From contig NZ_LMZQ01000019.1 in assembly GCF_001442625.1 (NCBI RefSeq), forward strand, positions 1-56,487: a stretch of 56,487 nucleotides of DNA. Direction: 5' to 3'. Origin of the DNA: Pedobacter ginsenosidimutans (lineage in GTDB: Bacteria > Bacteroidota > Bacteroidia > Sphingobacteriales > Sphingobacteriaceae). Every line of letters begins with the position of its first letter. The first letter of the stretch is position 1. The notes beneath the pieces were generated by a model. The model was not told the DNA's origin. It saw only the letters and a list, made by a program, of their open reading frames with translations, and did not search any database. The translations under genes were made by a program, and so were the position numbers. This document shows positions 1 through 7,681 of this stretch, piece by piece.

Positions 1-80
1 TTATTCAAGGTTGTTTCCCAGATAGAAAGGTTATCGGTATCAATTCGGTTGATATTATCTGGGGATTGGGAAGCTTTCAT
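1..80 (-). CDS. Possible N-terminus of a truncated unknown protein
   Basis: An open frame of 26 codons starts with ATG at position 80 on the minus strand and runs off the left edge of the window. It begins MKASQSPDNINRIDT. The fragment is hydrophilic, has no signal peptide, and resembles nothing I recognise. The repeat-rich spacer upstream is typical of intergenic DNA here, which makes a gene start plausible. A chance frame of this length is also quite possible. Confidence 0.35.
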   Translation of the reverse strand, partial: MKASQSPDNINRIDTDNLSIWETTLN

Positions 81-198
81 TGTTTGAGCCAGCAGGAGCC
101 AGCAGTTTAAGTTTGGAGTTGGCAGTCAATCTTGTGTGGTTGTCATCCTGAGCTTGTCGAAGGACTTTTTGTAGTGTTTCGACAAGCTCGACATGACA
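61..198. repeat. Spacer repeats: degenerate tandem words and an inverted repeat
   Basis: Positions 90-125 carry slipped copies of an 'agccagcaggagccagcag / ggagttggcag' word. Positions 141-161 (tgtcatcctgagcttgtcga and one more base) pair with 178-198 as an imperfect inverted repeat around a T-rich loop. The inverted repeat ends just before the GIY-YIG gene, and a half copy of the same word follows that gene at about 552-578. This is an intergenic palindromic repeat of the type common in Pedobacter and related genera. Confidence 0.7.
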
Positions 199-246
199 GT
201 TTTAGCGAGAAATATTTTTAGTAACTTTATGTTCCTAAAGATCTTT

Positions 247-546
247 ATGACTATAATACATAACTATTTTGTCTATATCCTGGAATGCGCTGATAAAAGT
301 TATTATGTTGGGATAACAAATGATTTAGAGGCTAGACTTTCTCAGCACAATGATGGTGAAAATGTCTTTGCTTATACTTTTTCAAGAAGGCCAGTTACTT
401 TAAAATATTATCAAAGATTTGACCAAATAGAAGATGCTATAGATTTTGAAAAGCAGCTTAAGGGATGGAGTAGAAGGAAAAAAGAAGCTTTATTTAAAGA
501 AGATTGGAACGAAATTGTAAGATTATCAAACTATAAAAATAAATAA
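247..546 (+). CDS. GIY-YIG domain endonuclease-like protein
   Basis: This is a single-domain GIY-YIG protein of 99 residues, the size of the small UvrC-N-like family (YhbQ/UPF0213 group). The first strand reads FVYILE, followed about ten residues later by YYVGIT, which is the GIY-YIG core in its common variant form. An Arg follows in the helix (LEARLSQH), and a Glu sits late in the domain in EKQLKGWSRRKK, where the metal-binding Glu is expected. The frame is open from 193, but I chose the ATG at 247 because the extra 18 residues lie outside the domain and would overlap the inverted repeat. The role is unknown: members are presumed DNA-structure nucleases or repair accessories. It stands alone between two copies of a palindromic repeat. 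Confidence 0.85.
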   Translation: MTIIHNYFVYILECADKSYYVGITNDLEARLSQHNDGENVFAYTFSRRPVTLKYYQRFDQIEDAIDFEKQLKGWSRRKKEALFKEDWNEIVRLSNYKNK

Positions 547-551
547 CACAT

Positions 552-578
552 TCGGTCTTCGACAGGCTCAGACTGACA
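552..578. repeat. Half copy of the gtcttcgacaggctcag repeat
   Basis: The sequence ttcggtcttcgacaggctca matches one arm of the inverted repeat at 141-198. It lies in the 50-base spacer between the GIY-YIG gene and fabG, so copies of this word flank the small nuclease gene on both sides. Confidence 0.55.
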
Positions 579-595
579 AACAATAAAAATAAAGA

Positions 596-1339
596 ATGAA
601 ATTATTAGAAGGAAAAACAGCATTAATTACAGGCGCATCTAAAGGAATCGGTCGTAAAATAGCTGAAAAATTTGCCGAGCAAGGCGCTAATGTAGCTTTT
701 ACATATTTATCATCAGTAGAAAAAGGCGAAGCTTTAGAACAGGAATTACAAAGCTTCGGAACAAAAGTTAAAGGTTATCGTTCTGATGCTTCTAAATTTG
801 CCGAAGCTGAACAATTGATCAACGATATCGTAGCCGAATTTGGTACCATTGATATCGTGGTAAATAATGCAGGGATTACCAAAGATGGTTTATTGATGCG
901 TATGAGCGAAGAAAACTGGGATGATGTGATCAATATTAACCTAAAATCGATTTTCAACGTAACCAAAGCGGCTTCTAAAGTGATGATGAAAGCACGTAAA
1001 GGTGTTTTTATCAATATGGGTTCTATTGTGGGGACTACAGGTAACGCGGGACAGGCAAATTATGCAGCGTCTAAAGCTGGTATCATTGGTTTTACCAAAT
1101 CAATCGCTAAAGAATTAGGTTCGAGAAATATCCGTGCCAACGTAGTTGCGCCGGGCTTTATCCGTACTGAAATGACAGATATTCTTGATCCGAAAGTTGT
1201 TGAAGGATGGGAAAAAGATATTCCATTAAAACGTGCGGGAGAAACTGAAGATATTGCCAATGTTTGCGTGTTCCTAGCCTCAGATATGAGTGCTTACGTA
1301 ACTGGCCAAACTTTATCTGTTTGCGGCGGGATGCTTTAA
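596..1339 (+). CDS. fabG: 3-oxoacyl-[acyl-carrier-protein] reductase
   Basis: This 247-residue classical short-chain dehydrogenase has the length typical of FabG. It carries the cofactor motif TGASKGIG (residues 13-20), the NNAG motif (90-93) and the catalytic Ser143, Tyr156 and Lys160 in YAASK. The C-terminal TGQTLSVCGGM end is the usual FabG terminus. The enzyme reduces 3-oxoacyl-ACP to 3-hydroxyacyl-ACP with NADPH in the fatty acid elongation cycle in the cytosol. The gene stands alone, not in a fab/acpP cluster, so a secondary SDR role cannot be excluded, although similarity along the full length is strong. A hairpin terminator follows at 1401-1440. Confidence 0.93.
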   Translation: MKLLEGKTALITGASKGIGRKIAEKFAEQGANVAFTYLSSVEKGEALEQELQSFGTKVKGYRSDASKFAEAEQLINDIVAEFGTIDIVVNNAGITKDGLLMRMSEENWDDVININLKSIFNVTKAASKVMMKARKGVFINMGSIVGTTGNAGQANYAASKAGIIGFTKSIAKELGSRNIRANVVAPGFIRTEMTDILDPKVVEGWEKDIPLKRAGETEDIANVCVFLASDMSAYVTGQTLSVCGGML

Positions 1340-1400
1340 GAGAGGTTGAAGGCGGAAGGTTTAAGGTAGGGGGCTTTCGTTCCAATACCATAAAAATAGC

Positions 1401-1440
1401 AAAGGCGTAAGGTGGGTTTAACCCTAAACCTTACGCCTTT
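1401..1440. terminator. Hairpin built from the aaggcgtaagg repeat
   Basis: The arm aaaggcgtaaggt (1401-1413) pairs perfectly with accttacgccttt (1428-1440). The loop contains the small palindrome gggtttaaccc. It lies between the convergent genes fabG and the L,D-transpeptidase and could end both. Its arms belong to the dispersed aaggcgtaagg family also seen at 19019, 24105, 33784 and 53552. Confidence 0.65.
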
Positions 1441-1493
1441 TAGCTTTTACCTTATTTAGAACATTCCAACTTTTCAACATTACAACATTAAAA

Positions 1494-2228
1494 CTATTTT
1501 ACAACATACTTCCCTTTTACCTCACTTACATTAGCTTGGTTTTTATTTTTCTCAAAAGCTAAATACCCTGGTTGCAACGATTTCCAAAAGTTTGCCTGCG
1601 CAGGGAATTGAGCACTGTATTTCTTCATATTTGCATCAGTCATTTTGAAAGGATAGATGTTAACCGGAATCTTTTCCTGACCAGCATTCCTCGCTTCAAC
1701 ACCTAAAATATAAACTTCTTTAATTTTTTCGTCAGTTAATGGAATGCAGCCAACAGTAACGCAATTGCCGTGGATGTAAATATCACTCCCAGGTTTTCTG
1801 CCCTTTCCAGTTCGGGCATAATCTACAGCGTTTGGATAATTCACGCCCAACGATAGATGGAAATTACTCATCGGGTTAAAAACATTAATGTAATAAAAAC
1901 CTTCCGGTGTTTGTCCATCGCCTTCAATTACTTTTGGGCCAATGGTGCCAGAATGTGCGCAGAAATCATATATTCTAAACAACGAATATGTTTTTGCTGA
2001 ATTATTTTTTAACCAAATTTCTAGTTTTCCTTCTGTTTTATAGGCATTGATCAACATCGAAAACTGATCACCATAGCCACCTGCCAGAACAAATTTTCTC
2101 AATGTTTCCCATTTTTCATTGTAGGCCTTTTCTACTCTTTCGAATTTAATTTGAGTGGCTTTAAAATTATTTTGGGCATTTACCATAAGGCTTAGAGACA
2201 GTAGAAACGTTAAACAGATTAATTTCAT
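1494..2228 (-). CDS. YafK-like L,D-transpeptidase family protein
   Basis: The protein has 244 residues and starts with a Sec signal peptide (about residues 1-18, cleavage after VNAQ). The YkuD-type catalytic domain fills most of the rest. The active-site segment is YIHGNCVTVGCIPL, with His153 and the nucleophile Cys161. The Arg that often follows the Cys is replaced by Ile-Pro, as is usual in the YafK subgroup. Known relatives form or cleave links between peptidoglycan stems and envelope proteins; YafK-group members (DpaA) cut such links. It should act in the periplasm. The extreme 5' end of this gene has been copied into its own upstream region by the tandem duplication at 2205-2594. Confidence 0.88.
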   Translation of the reverse strand: MKLICLTFLLSLSLMVNAQNNFKATQIKFERVEKAYNEKWETLRKFVLAGGYGDQFSMLINAYKTEGKLEIWLKNNSAKTYSLFRIYDFCAHSGTIGPKVIEGDGQTPEGFYYINVFNPMSNFHLSLGVNYPNAVDYARTGKGRKPGSDIYIHGNCVTVGCIPLTDEKIKEVYILGVEARNAGQEKIPVNIYPFKMTDANMKKYSAQFPAQANFWKSLQPGYLAFEKNKNQANVSEVKGKYVVK

Positions 2229-2594
2229 AAATTTTGATTTGGTTTAAAAATAGGGATTTAACCACAGAGCGCATAGCGTTCTCTTTTTTTACCACAAAGG
2301 TCACCGAGAAAAGGCACGAAGTACACAGAGTTGGGCTTAAAAAGGTTTAGGTAGTCTGTGATCCTCAGTGTAAAACTCAGTGAACTCGGTGGTTAAAAAA
2401 ACGTTAAACAGATTAATTTCATAAATTTTGATTTGGTTTAAAAATAGGGATTTAACCACAGAGTGCATAGCGTTCTCTTTTTTTACCACAAAGGTCACCG
2501 AGAAAAGGCACGAAGTACACAGAGTTGGGTGCTTAAAACGGTTTAGGTACTCTGTGATCCTCAGTGTAAAACTCAGTGAACTCGGTGGTTAAAT
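2205..2594. repeat. Tandem duplication of about 194 bp spanning the start of the L,D-transpeptidase gene
   Basis: Positions 2205-2398 and 2399-2594 are near-identical direct copies offset by 194 bases, with a two-base insertion and a few substitutions in the second copy. Each unit contains inverted words of the 'accacagag ... cacagag ... ctcggtggtta' type. The unit also includes the first eight codons of the minus-strand transpeptidase gene, so positions 2399-2422 hold a relic of its ATG and signal-peptide start. Two copies only and no spacers: this is not a CRISPR array. Confidence 0.9.
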
Positions 2595-2677
2595 GAAGTT
2601 ATATTTTAGCCCTCGCATAAATTCTTTATAGACAATACTCTTGAAAATTTCCCCAAAATTACCATCTTTATAAAAGT

Positions 2678-4762
2678 ATGAACAGTTTTTTTTCGGGTAC
2701 ATCTATTTTGTTTTTTCTCGGTTGCTTGGCTTTGGGCGTGCTGTATGCCTGGTTGCTGTATCGCGGCAACAAAAATTTGGATAAAAAACTTGAGTATGGC
2801 TTAACTGCCTTGCGGATTATCGCAGTGGCTACTATTGCCTGGTTAATATTTGCACCGCTGATTAAAACCTTAAATTACACTTTAGATAAACCTGTAATCA
2901 TTATCGGACAGGATAATTCCCAATCAGTTGGTCAGGTTAAAGCCGCAGGTTTCGATCAAAAATTATACGAACAAAACCTTAAAACCTTACAAGATAAGCT
3001 ATCAGACAAATACGAGGTAAAAACGCTTCACTTTGGCGATCAGGTTGCGGATGGTTTCGATTTTAAAAATAAGGGTAAATTAACCGATGCTTCCGCATTT
3101 TTTCAAAAAGTTAGAGATGAATATACGAACAGAAATGTTGGTGCCATTATTTTAGCTACCGATGGTATTTTTAATCACGGTGGAAGTCCGCTGTACAGCG
3201 TAAATCAGATCAATGCCCCGGTTTATACCATTGCCTTGGGTGATAGCATTCCAAAGCGTGATGTATTGATTTCTAATGTAAATTACAACAATATTGTTTA
3301 TCTGGATGACGATTTTACGATTGAAGTTCAGGTTCAGGCTTTTCAAAGCAATGGCGAAAGCACTTCTTTAACGGTTAGCCAAAACGGCGCGAAGGTTGAG
3401 CAGCAGAACATTGTCATTAATGGAAGCTCTTTTGTTAAAACGATTCCGGTTAAGATCCATGCAGGTAAAATTGGTGTTCAGAAATATACCGTTCAGCTCA
3501 GGGCACTGAAAAATGAAATTACTACCCGGAATAATATTCAAACTTTTTATGTAGAAGTGATTGATGGCAGGCAGAAAGTATTGCTTGCAGCAGTTGCGCC
3601 GCATCCTGATTTGGGCGTGTTAAAAGAGGCTATTTCGCTCAATAAACACTACGAGGCTAAACTCGCACTTGCTGATGATTTAATTACCACAGATCCCGCT
3701 AAATTCGATCTAATCGTGTTGTATCAATTACCCGATGCGCAAAATATTTCGTCAGCATTTTTAAAGAAATTAACTGGACTGAAGAAACCAATCTGGTACA
3801 TTTTGGGTGCACAGAGCAATATAAATGCTTTTAACCAAATGCAAAATCAGGTTAACTTAAGTTCTGCAAATGGCTCCATTCAGGAAGTATATGCCGATTT
3901 TGCAAATGGATTTACAAGCTTCAATCTTACTGAAGATAACAAGAAGCAGTTTTCATCTTTCGATCCTTTGCTAAGTCCGTTTGGAAGATTAACCGTAAAT
4001 GCAGGCGCAATACCTGTTTTTAATCAGCGTATCGGCAAAGTAAGCACACAGCAGCCTCTACTGTTCTTCGCGAATGAAAATGGCTTAAAGGCAGGTTATT
4101 TGATGGGAGAGGGGCTTTGGAGATGGAAACTTTCAGAAGCTGAAAATGAAAGCAATCAATTGGTTTTAAACGATCTGATCTCAAAAACGGTTCAATACCT
4201 GTCTGTTAAAGATGATAAGAGAAGGTTTAAGGTATTTACTTCAAAGTCTGCTTACGATGAAAATGAAACCATCCAGTTTAACGGTACCCTTTATAACGAT
4301 AGCTATCAGTCTGTAAATGAGTCGGAAGTTAATCTTCAGGTTAAAAATGAAACGGGCAAAGTGTTTAACTATATTTTTTCTAAAACTGAAAATGCTTATC
4401 AGCTAGATGCAGGAACCATGCCTGCAGGGAACTATTCTTATCTCGCCAATACCGAGCTGAGTGGAAAGAAATTCACGGCTACAGGTAGTTTCTATGTAAA
4501 TGCTTTGATTGCAGAATTTCAGCAGACAACAGCTAATCACCAGCTTTTAAATACGATGTCTAAACAAAGTAATGGCAAGTTGTTTATGCCCGAAAACCTG
4601 CTGAAAATTGCTGATGAGATTGCTAAAAATGAAAATATTAAAACCATTAGCTACGAAGACCGTAAATACGATGAATTGATTAGCATGAAATGGTTGTTCG
4701 GCTTAATTTTGATTTTGCTGGGACTAGAGTGGTTTTTAAGAAAAAGAAATGGGGAACTCTAA
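2678..4762 (+). CDS. Membrane-anchored von Willebrand factor A-like protein
   Basis: This 694-residue protein has two N-terminal membrane helices (about 8-28 and 43-63), a long extracytoplasmic region and a C-terminal helix (about 671-688) ending in RKRNGEL. Just after the second helix is a MIDAS-like motif DNSQS (Asp79, Ser81, Ser83), the DxSxS pattern of metal-binding VWA domains. A later ATDGIFNHGG segment matches the VWA strand-plus-loop. Beta-rich Ig-like segments follow (about 190-290 and 510-600). Bacteroidota have a widespread uncharacterised family with this layout, related to Bat proteins. The partner and role are unknown; it is likely a periplasmic assembly or stress-related scaffold. 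It is monocistronic, with hairpins downstream at 4780-4804 and 4857-4880. Confidence 0.8.
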   Translation: MNSFFSGTSILFFLGCLALGVLYAWLLYRGNKNLDKKLEYGLTALRIIAVATIAWLIFAPLIKTLNYTLDKPVIIIGQDNSQSVGQVKAAGFDQKLYEQNLKTLQDKLSDKYEVKTLHFGDQVADGFDFKNKGKLTDASAFFQKVRDEYTNRNVGAIILATDGIFNHGGSPLYSVNQINAPVYTIALGDSIPKRDVLISNVNYNNIVYLDDDFTIEVQVQAFQSNGESTSLTVSQNGAKVEQQNIVINGSSFVKTIPVKIHAGKIGVQKYTVQLRALKNEITTRNNIQTFYVEVIDGRQKVLLAAVAPHPDLGVLKEAISLNKHYEAKLALADDLITTDPAKFDLIVLYQLPDAQNISSAFLKKLTGLKKPIWYILGAQSNINAFNQMQNQVNLSSANGSIQEVYADFANGFTSFNLTEDNKKQFSSFDPLLSPFGRLTVNAGAIPVFNQRIGKVSTQQPLLFFANENGLKAGYLMGEGLWRWKLSEAENESNQLVLNDLISKTVQYLSVKDDKRRFKVFTSKSAYDENETIQFNGTLYNDSYQSVNESEVNLQVKNETGKVFNYIFSKTENAYQLDAGTMPAGNYSYLANTELSGKKFTATGSFYVNALIAEFQQTTANHQLLNTMSKQSNGKLFMPENLLKIADEIAKNENIKTISYEDRKYDELISMKWLFGLILILLGLEWFLRKRNGEL

Positions 4763-4779
4763 AATTGGAGCTCGTTGCG

Positions 4780-4880
4780 CAGTCAGATGTTTACCATCTG
4801 ACTGATAAATAATCCTTAAATTGGAGAATAATGAATGGTGTTCAAATAATTTGAAAGTGTCAGGTGGTAACACCTGACAC
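4780..4880. repeat. Two related hairpins after the VWA gene
   Basis: Hairpin 1 pairs cagtcagatg (4780-4789) with catctgactg (4795-4804) across a five-base loop. Hairpin 2 pairs gtgtcaggtg (4857-4866) with cacctgacac (4871-4880) across a four-base loop. Both are perfect 10-bp stems and share the pattern GTCAGrTG/CAyCTGAC, so they look like two copies of one mobile or amplified palindrome. They lie between convergent genes and may also end transcription, but neither is followed by a strong T-tract. Confidence 0.7.
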
Positions 4881-4917
4881 CACGGGAAAAAGCTCTAAGT
4901 TGAAACTCCCAACTGAA

Positions 4918-5532
4918 TTAGTGCCATTCATCCCTGTAAACAAACTTAGGCATATGCCATTCGAAGCGGATAGAAAGTAATCTTAGGGCTAATCCAACTA
5001 CGGCTGCTAAAATAGTAGCTAGCATCTCACTTCCATGAAAATGCTCTATGCCGATATAAACGGCACCAGTAACTATAGCTGCACTGGCATAAATCTCTTT
5101 TCTAAAAAGAAATGGAACCTCATTGCAGAGGACATCGCGAAGTACACCGCCTGCACAACCAGTAATCATTCCGCTAAAAAGTACAATTAAATAAGGTAAA
5201 TGGATTTCCTGCGCAACCTGACAGCCGATAATGGTAAAAACTACCAAACCTAAAGCATCAAGGTAAAGAAAAAGCTTTTTGAGTTTAGTCATAATCGAGG
5301 CAATAAATGCAGCGATTAAGGCCGCTACCGCTGTAATCACCAAATATTCTGGATGTTCTACCCAACTCATTGGGTAATGGCCAAATAATACATTTCTAAC
5401 CGTTCCGCCACCTAATGCCGTAACCCAGGCAATAATACAAACACCAACCCAATCCATATCACGTCTGCCTGCAGAAAGTGCAGCAGTCATGGCTTCAGCG
5501 GTTATGGCAATAATGTAGAGGATGTGAAGCAT
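4918..5532 (-). CDS. TRIC-type (UPF0126) membrane cation channel family protein
   Basis: The protein has 204 residues and about seven membrane helices in two repeated halves. Each half has the conserved glycine-rich turn of the family: GGGTVRNVLFG in the first and GCAGGVLRDVLCNEVP in the second. Prokaryotic TRIC channels with this double GG-x2-RD signature form trimeric monovalent-cation channels in the inner membrane. The length matches the family's usual 200-210 residues. The gene stands alone, and the physiological role in Bacteroidota is unclear. Confidence 0.9.
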   Translation of the reverse strand: MLHILYIIAITAEAMTAALSAGRRDMDWVGVCIIAWVTALGGGTVRNVLFGHYPMSWVEHPEYLVITAVAALIAAFIASIMTKLKKLFLYLDALGLVVFTIIGCQVAQEIHLPYLIVLFSGMITGCAGGVLRDVLCNEVPFLFRKEIYASAAIVTGAVYIGIEHFHGSEMLATILAAVVGLALRLLSIRFEWHMPKFVYRDEWH

Positions 5533-5625
5533 TAGATAGGTTAACTGTTTGAAGTGGTTAATCTGTTAACTGGAAGGGGAATTGTTCTATGGTTTAACTG
5601 CCAACTGAGAACTGCCAACTGAAAA

Positions 5626-5925
5626 CTAATCCTTCTTCTCTTCCTGAATAATCACGAAAACATCTTCATTATCTTTTTTCATAAAGTATTTTTCGCGGGC
5701 AAATTTTTCAGCCGTATTCAGGTTGGTATTCAGTTCGTTTAAATCTTTTTTAACCTGAGCGGTTTCTTTCTCGAAATATTCCTTTTCTTCCTGCAGTTTA
5801 TTGGCCTGACTGCGGTATTCATACTGCGACATCATATCGTTTTTGTCGAAAAATAGCATCCACATCGCAAAAGCGACAGTAGCAAGGAAATATTTATTGC
5901 GGAAAAGATCTATTAAACGTTTCAT
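5626..5925 (-). CDS. DivIC/FtsB-like septum formation initiator protein
   Basis: This 99-residue bitopic protein has a short cytoplasmic start, a membrane helix at about residues 11-24, and a coiled coil at about 30-70 (QANKLQEEKEYFEKETAQVK). The conserved end FAREKYFMKKDNEDVFVI corresponds to the 'AREKYGM..pgE' box of DivIC/FtsB. The family links FtsL and FtsQ in the divisome. It lies 170 bases downstream of eno on the same strand. The eno-divIC neighbourhood is common in bacteria and supports the call. Confidence 0.9.
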   Translation of the reverse strand: MKRLIDLFRNKYFLATVAFAMWMLFFDKNDMMSQYEYRSQANKLQEEKEYFEKETAQVKKDLNELNTNLNTAEKFAREKYFMKKDNEDVFVIIQEEKKD

Positions 5926-6001
5926 ATATTTTGATATGAGATTTTAGATGTGAGATTTGAGAAAACCCAAATCCAACAAACAAATATAGTATTAAAATAA
6001 A

Positions 6002-6032
6002 AACATCCGAAGATTTAAAATCCCCGGATGTT
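6002..6032 (-). terminator. Rho-independent terminator of eno
   Basis: On the minus strand, aacatccg pairs with cggatgtt (6025-6032 with 6002-6009). The run TTTTTATTTTAA follows in the direction of transcription. It lies after the eno stop and before the divIC gene, which suggests divIC is transcribed partly or wholly on its own. Confidence 0.75.
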
Positions 6033-6061
6033 CTGCAAATAAGTTTTTCAACTTGTTAACA

Positions 6062-6093
6062 TTATAGGATTGGGTTTAAACCCAATCCTATAA
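6062..6093. repeat. Perfect 32-bp palindrome directly after eno
   Basis: The sequence reads the same on both strands: 16 bases around the centre gggttt|aaaccc. It begins one base past the eno stop codon. In RNA it can form a long hairpin with almost no loop. It may protect the eno mRNA 3' end or be a mobile palindrome; the true terminator lies 30 bases further on. Confidence 0.85.
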
Positions 6094-6094
6094 A

Positions 6095-7390
6095 TTATTT
6101 CTTAGCGTATTTGAATTTTGAACCGATGAAACGAGCGTTTTCACCTAATTCTTCTTCAATACGTAATAATTGATTGTATTTTGCAATCCTGTCAGAACGT
6201 GATGCAGAACCAGTTTTAATCTGTCCGCAGTTTAATGCAACAGCTAAATCAGCAATCGTAACATCTTCAGTTTCGCCAGAACGGTGACTCATTACCGAAG
6301 TATAGCCATTGTTTTGTGCTAAAGTTACCGCATTGATGGTTTCAGTTAAAGAACCGATCTGGTTTACTTTTACCAGGATCGAGTTAGCAGTAGCCTCATC
6401 GATACCACGTTGTAAACGCGTAACGTTAGTTACAAATAAATCATCACCAACCAATTGAACATGATCACCAATTTTATCGGTTAAGCTTTTCCAGCCAGTC
6501 CAGTCGTTTTCGTCCATACCATCTTCAATAGAGATAATTGGATATTTTGCAGAAAGATCAGCTAAATATTGTGCTTGCTCTTCGCTAGAACGAATTACTC
6601 CAGTAGCGCCTTCAAATTTGGTATAATCATATTTACCATCTTTGTAAAACTCAGATGATGCACAGTCTAACGCTAAACAGATTTGAGAACCTGGTTTGTA
6701 ACCAGCAGTTTCAATTGCTTTTAATACCGTTTCAATTGCATCTTCAGTACCATCGAAAGTTGGCGCAAAACCACCTTCGTCACCTACTGCAGTAGATAAA
6801 CCTCTATCGTGAAGAATTTTTTTCAAGCTATGGAAAACTTCAGTTCCCCAACGTAAAGCCTCGGAGAAAGAAGGTGCACCAACTGGCATAATCATAAATT
6901 CCTGGAAAGCAATAGGCGCATCAGAGTGTGAACCACCGTTAATGATGTTCATCATCGGAATTGGTAAGGTATTTGCGTTAACACCACCAATATAACGGTA
7001 CAATGGTTGACCGATTTCATCAGCAGCAGCTTTAGCAGCAGCTAAAGAAATACCTAAAATAGCATTAGCACCTAAGTTACCTTTGTTTTCGGTACCATCC
7101 AGGTCTAACATGATTTTATCAATTGTATTTTGCTCAAAAACATCAATACCTCTTAATGCATCAGCAATTTTAGTATTTACATTTTCTACAGCTTTTAAAA
7201 CACCTTTACCTAAATATGTAGATTTATCACCATCACGTAATTCAACAGCCTCATATTGTCCAGTAGATGCACCGCTTGGTACAGCTGCACGGCCAAAAGC
7301 GCCTGCTTCTGTTACAACTTCTACTTCTACTGTTGGATTGCCTCTCGAATCGAGAATTTGTCTGGCATGGACATTAACGATTATGCTCAT
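6095..7390 (-). CDS. eno: Enolase (phosphopyruvate hydratase)
   Basis: This 431-residue protein matches bacterial enolase over its full length. Landmarks include the N-terminal ARQILDSRGNPTVEVEV, the loop SGASTGQYEAVELRDGD, GDEGGFAP with the catalytic Glu, the metal ligands in CLALDCASSEF, SIEDGMDENDW and VGDDLFVTN, the catalytic Lys in LVKVNQIGS, and the signature SHRSGETED. It converts 2-phosphoglycerate to phosphoenolpyruvate in glycolysis with Mg2+ and may also join the RNA degradosome in other bacteria. It has its own -7 box upstream (7460-7467) and its own terminator. Confidence 0.99.
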   Translation of the reverse strand: MSIIVNVHARQILDSRGNPTVEVEVVTEAGAFGRAAVPSGASTGQYEAVELRDGDKSTYLGKGVLKAVENVNTKIADALRGIDVFEQNTIDKIMLDLDGTENKGNLGANAILGISLAAAKAAADEIGQPLYRYIGGVNANTLPIPMMNIINGGSHSDAPIAFQEFMIMPVGAPSFSEALRWGTEVFHSLKKILHDRGLSTAVGDEGGFAPTFDGTEDAIETVLKAIETAGYKPGSQICLALDCASSEFYKDGKYDYTKFEGATGVIRSSEEQAQYLADLSAKYPIISIEDGMDENDWTGWKSLTDKIGDHVQLVGDDLFVTNVTRLQRGIDEATANSILVKVNQIGSLTETINAVTLAQNNGYTSVMSHRSGETEDVTIADLAVALNCGQIKTGSASRSDRIAKYNQLLRIEEELGENARFIGSKFKYAKK

Positions 7391-7423
7391 TTTTTATTTG
7401 ATTTTTTATTGATTTTTTAACCT

Positions 7424-7467
7424 GCTTAGTGTATAAAGTACAATTACTAAGCGCAACATCAAAGTTA
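7424..7467 (-). promoter_or_regulatory. Putative eno promoter with a 5'-terminal mRNA hairpin
   Basis: On the minus strand, positions 7467-7460 read TAACTTTG, matching the Bacteroidota -7 box TAnnTTTG. Transcription would start near 7453. The first bases of the transcript, GCTTAGT (7452-7446), can pair with ACTAAGC (7430-7424), placing a hairpin at the very 5' end of the mRNA. No convincing -33 box is visible. Confidence 0.45.
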
Positions 7468-7581
7468 GTATTATTTTTAAATAAATAAAGCGTTTTAAGG
7501 GTTAATGTTATGATAGTTGTTCAAGTTAATCAACGGTTAATTTTAAGTTAATATTGGCTATCTGTAATGCCGGATGAAGGT

Positions 7582-7676
7582 CGTCATCTCGACTGAAGCG
7601 CAGTCCCGAATTTTCGGGAGAGAGATCTATGTACAATATCATGCAGATAGATTTCTCCGCTGCGGTCGAAATGACG
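7582..7676. repeat. Palindromic repeat cgtcatctcgactgaagcgcag...ctgcggtcgaaatgacg
   Basis: The outer arms (7582-7603 and about 7660-7676) are inverted copies. Inside are a second stem, cccgaattttcggg (7605-7618), and a pair of agagatcta / tagatttct words. It sits between eno and the DUF2911 gene. A half copy with the same words in opposite orientation is at 14994-15036. Confidence 0.75.
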
Positions 7677-7681
7677 CTTCT

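Noticed and set aside
193..246. Longer N-terminus of the GIY-YIG protein
   Set aside because: The extra residues lie outside the fold and the codons overlap the palindromic repeat; the ATG at 247 sits at the normal distance from the domain.
2230..2594. Possible CRISPR-like repeats
   Set aside because: Only two long copies, directly adjacent, with no unique spacers and no cas genes.
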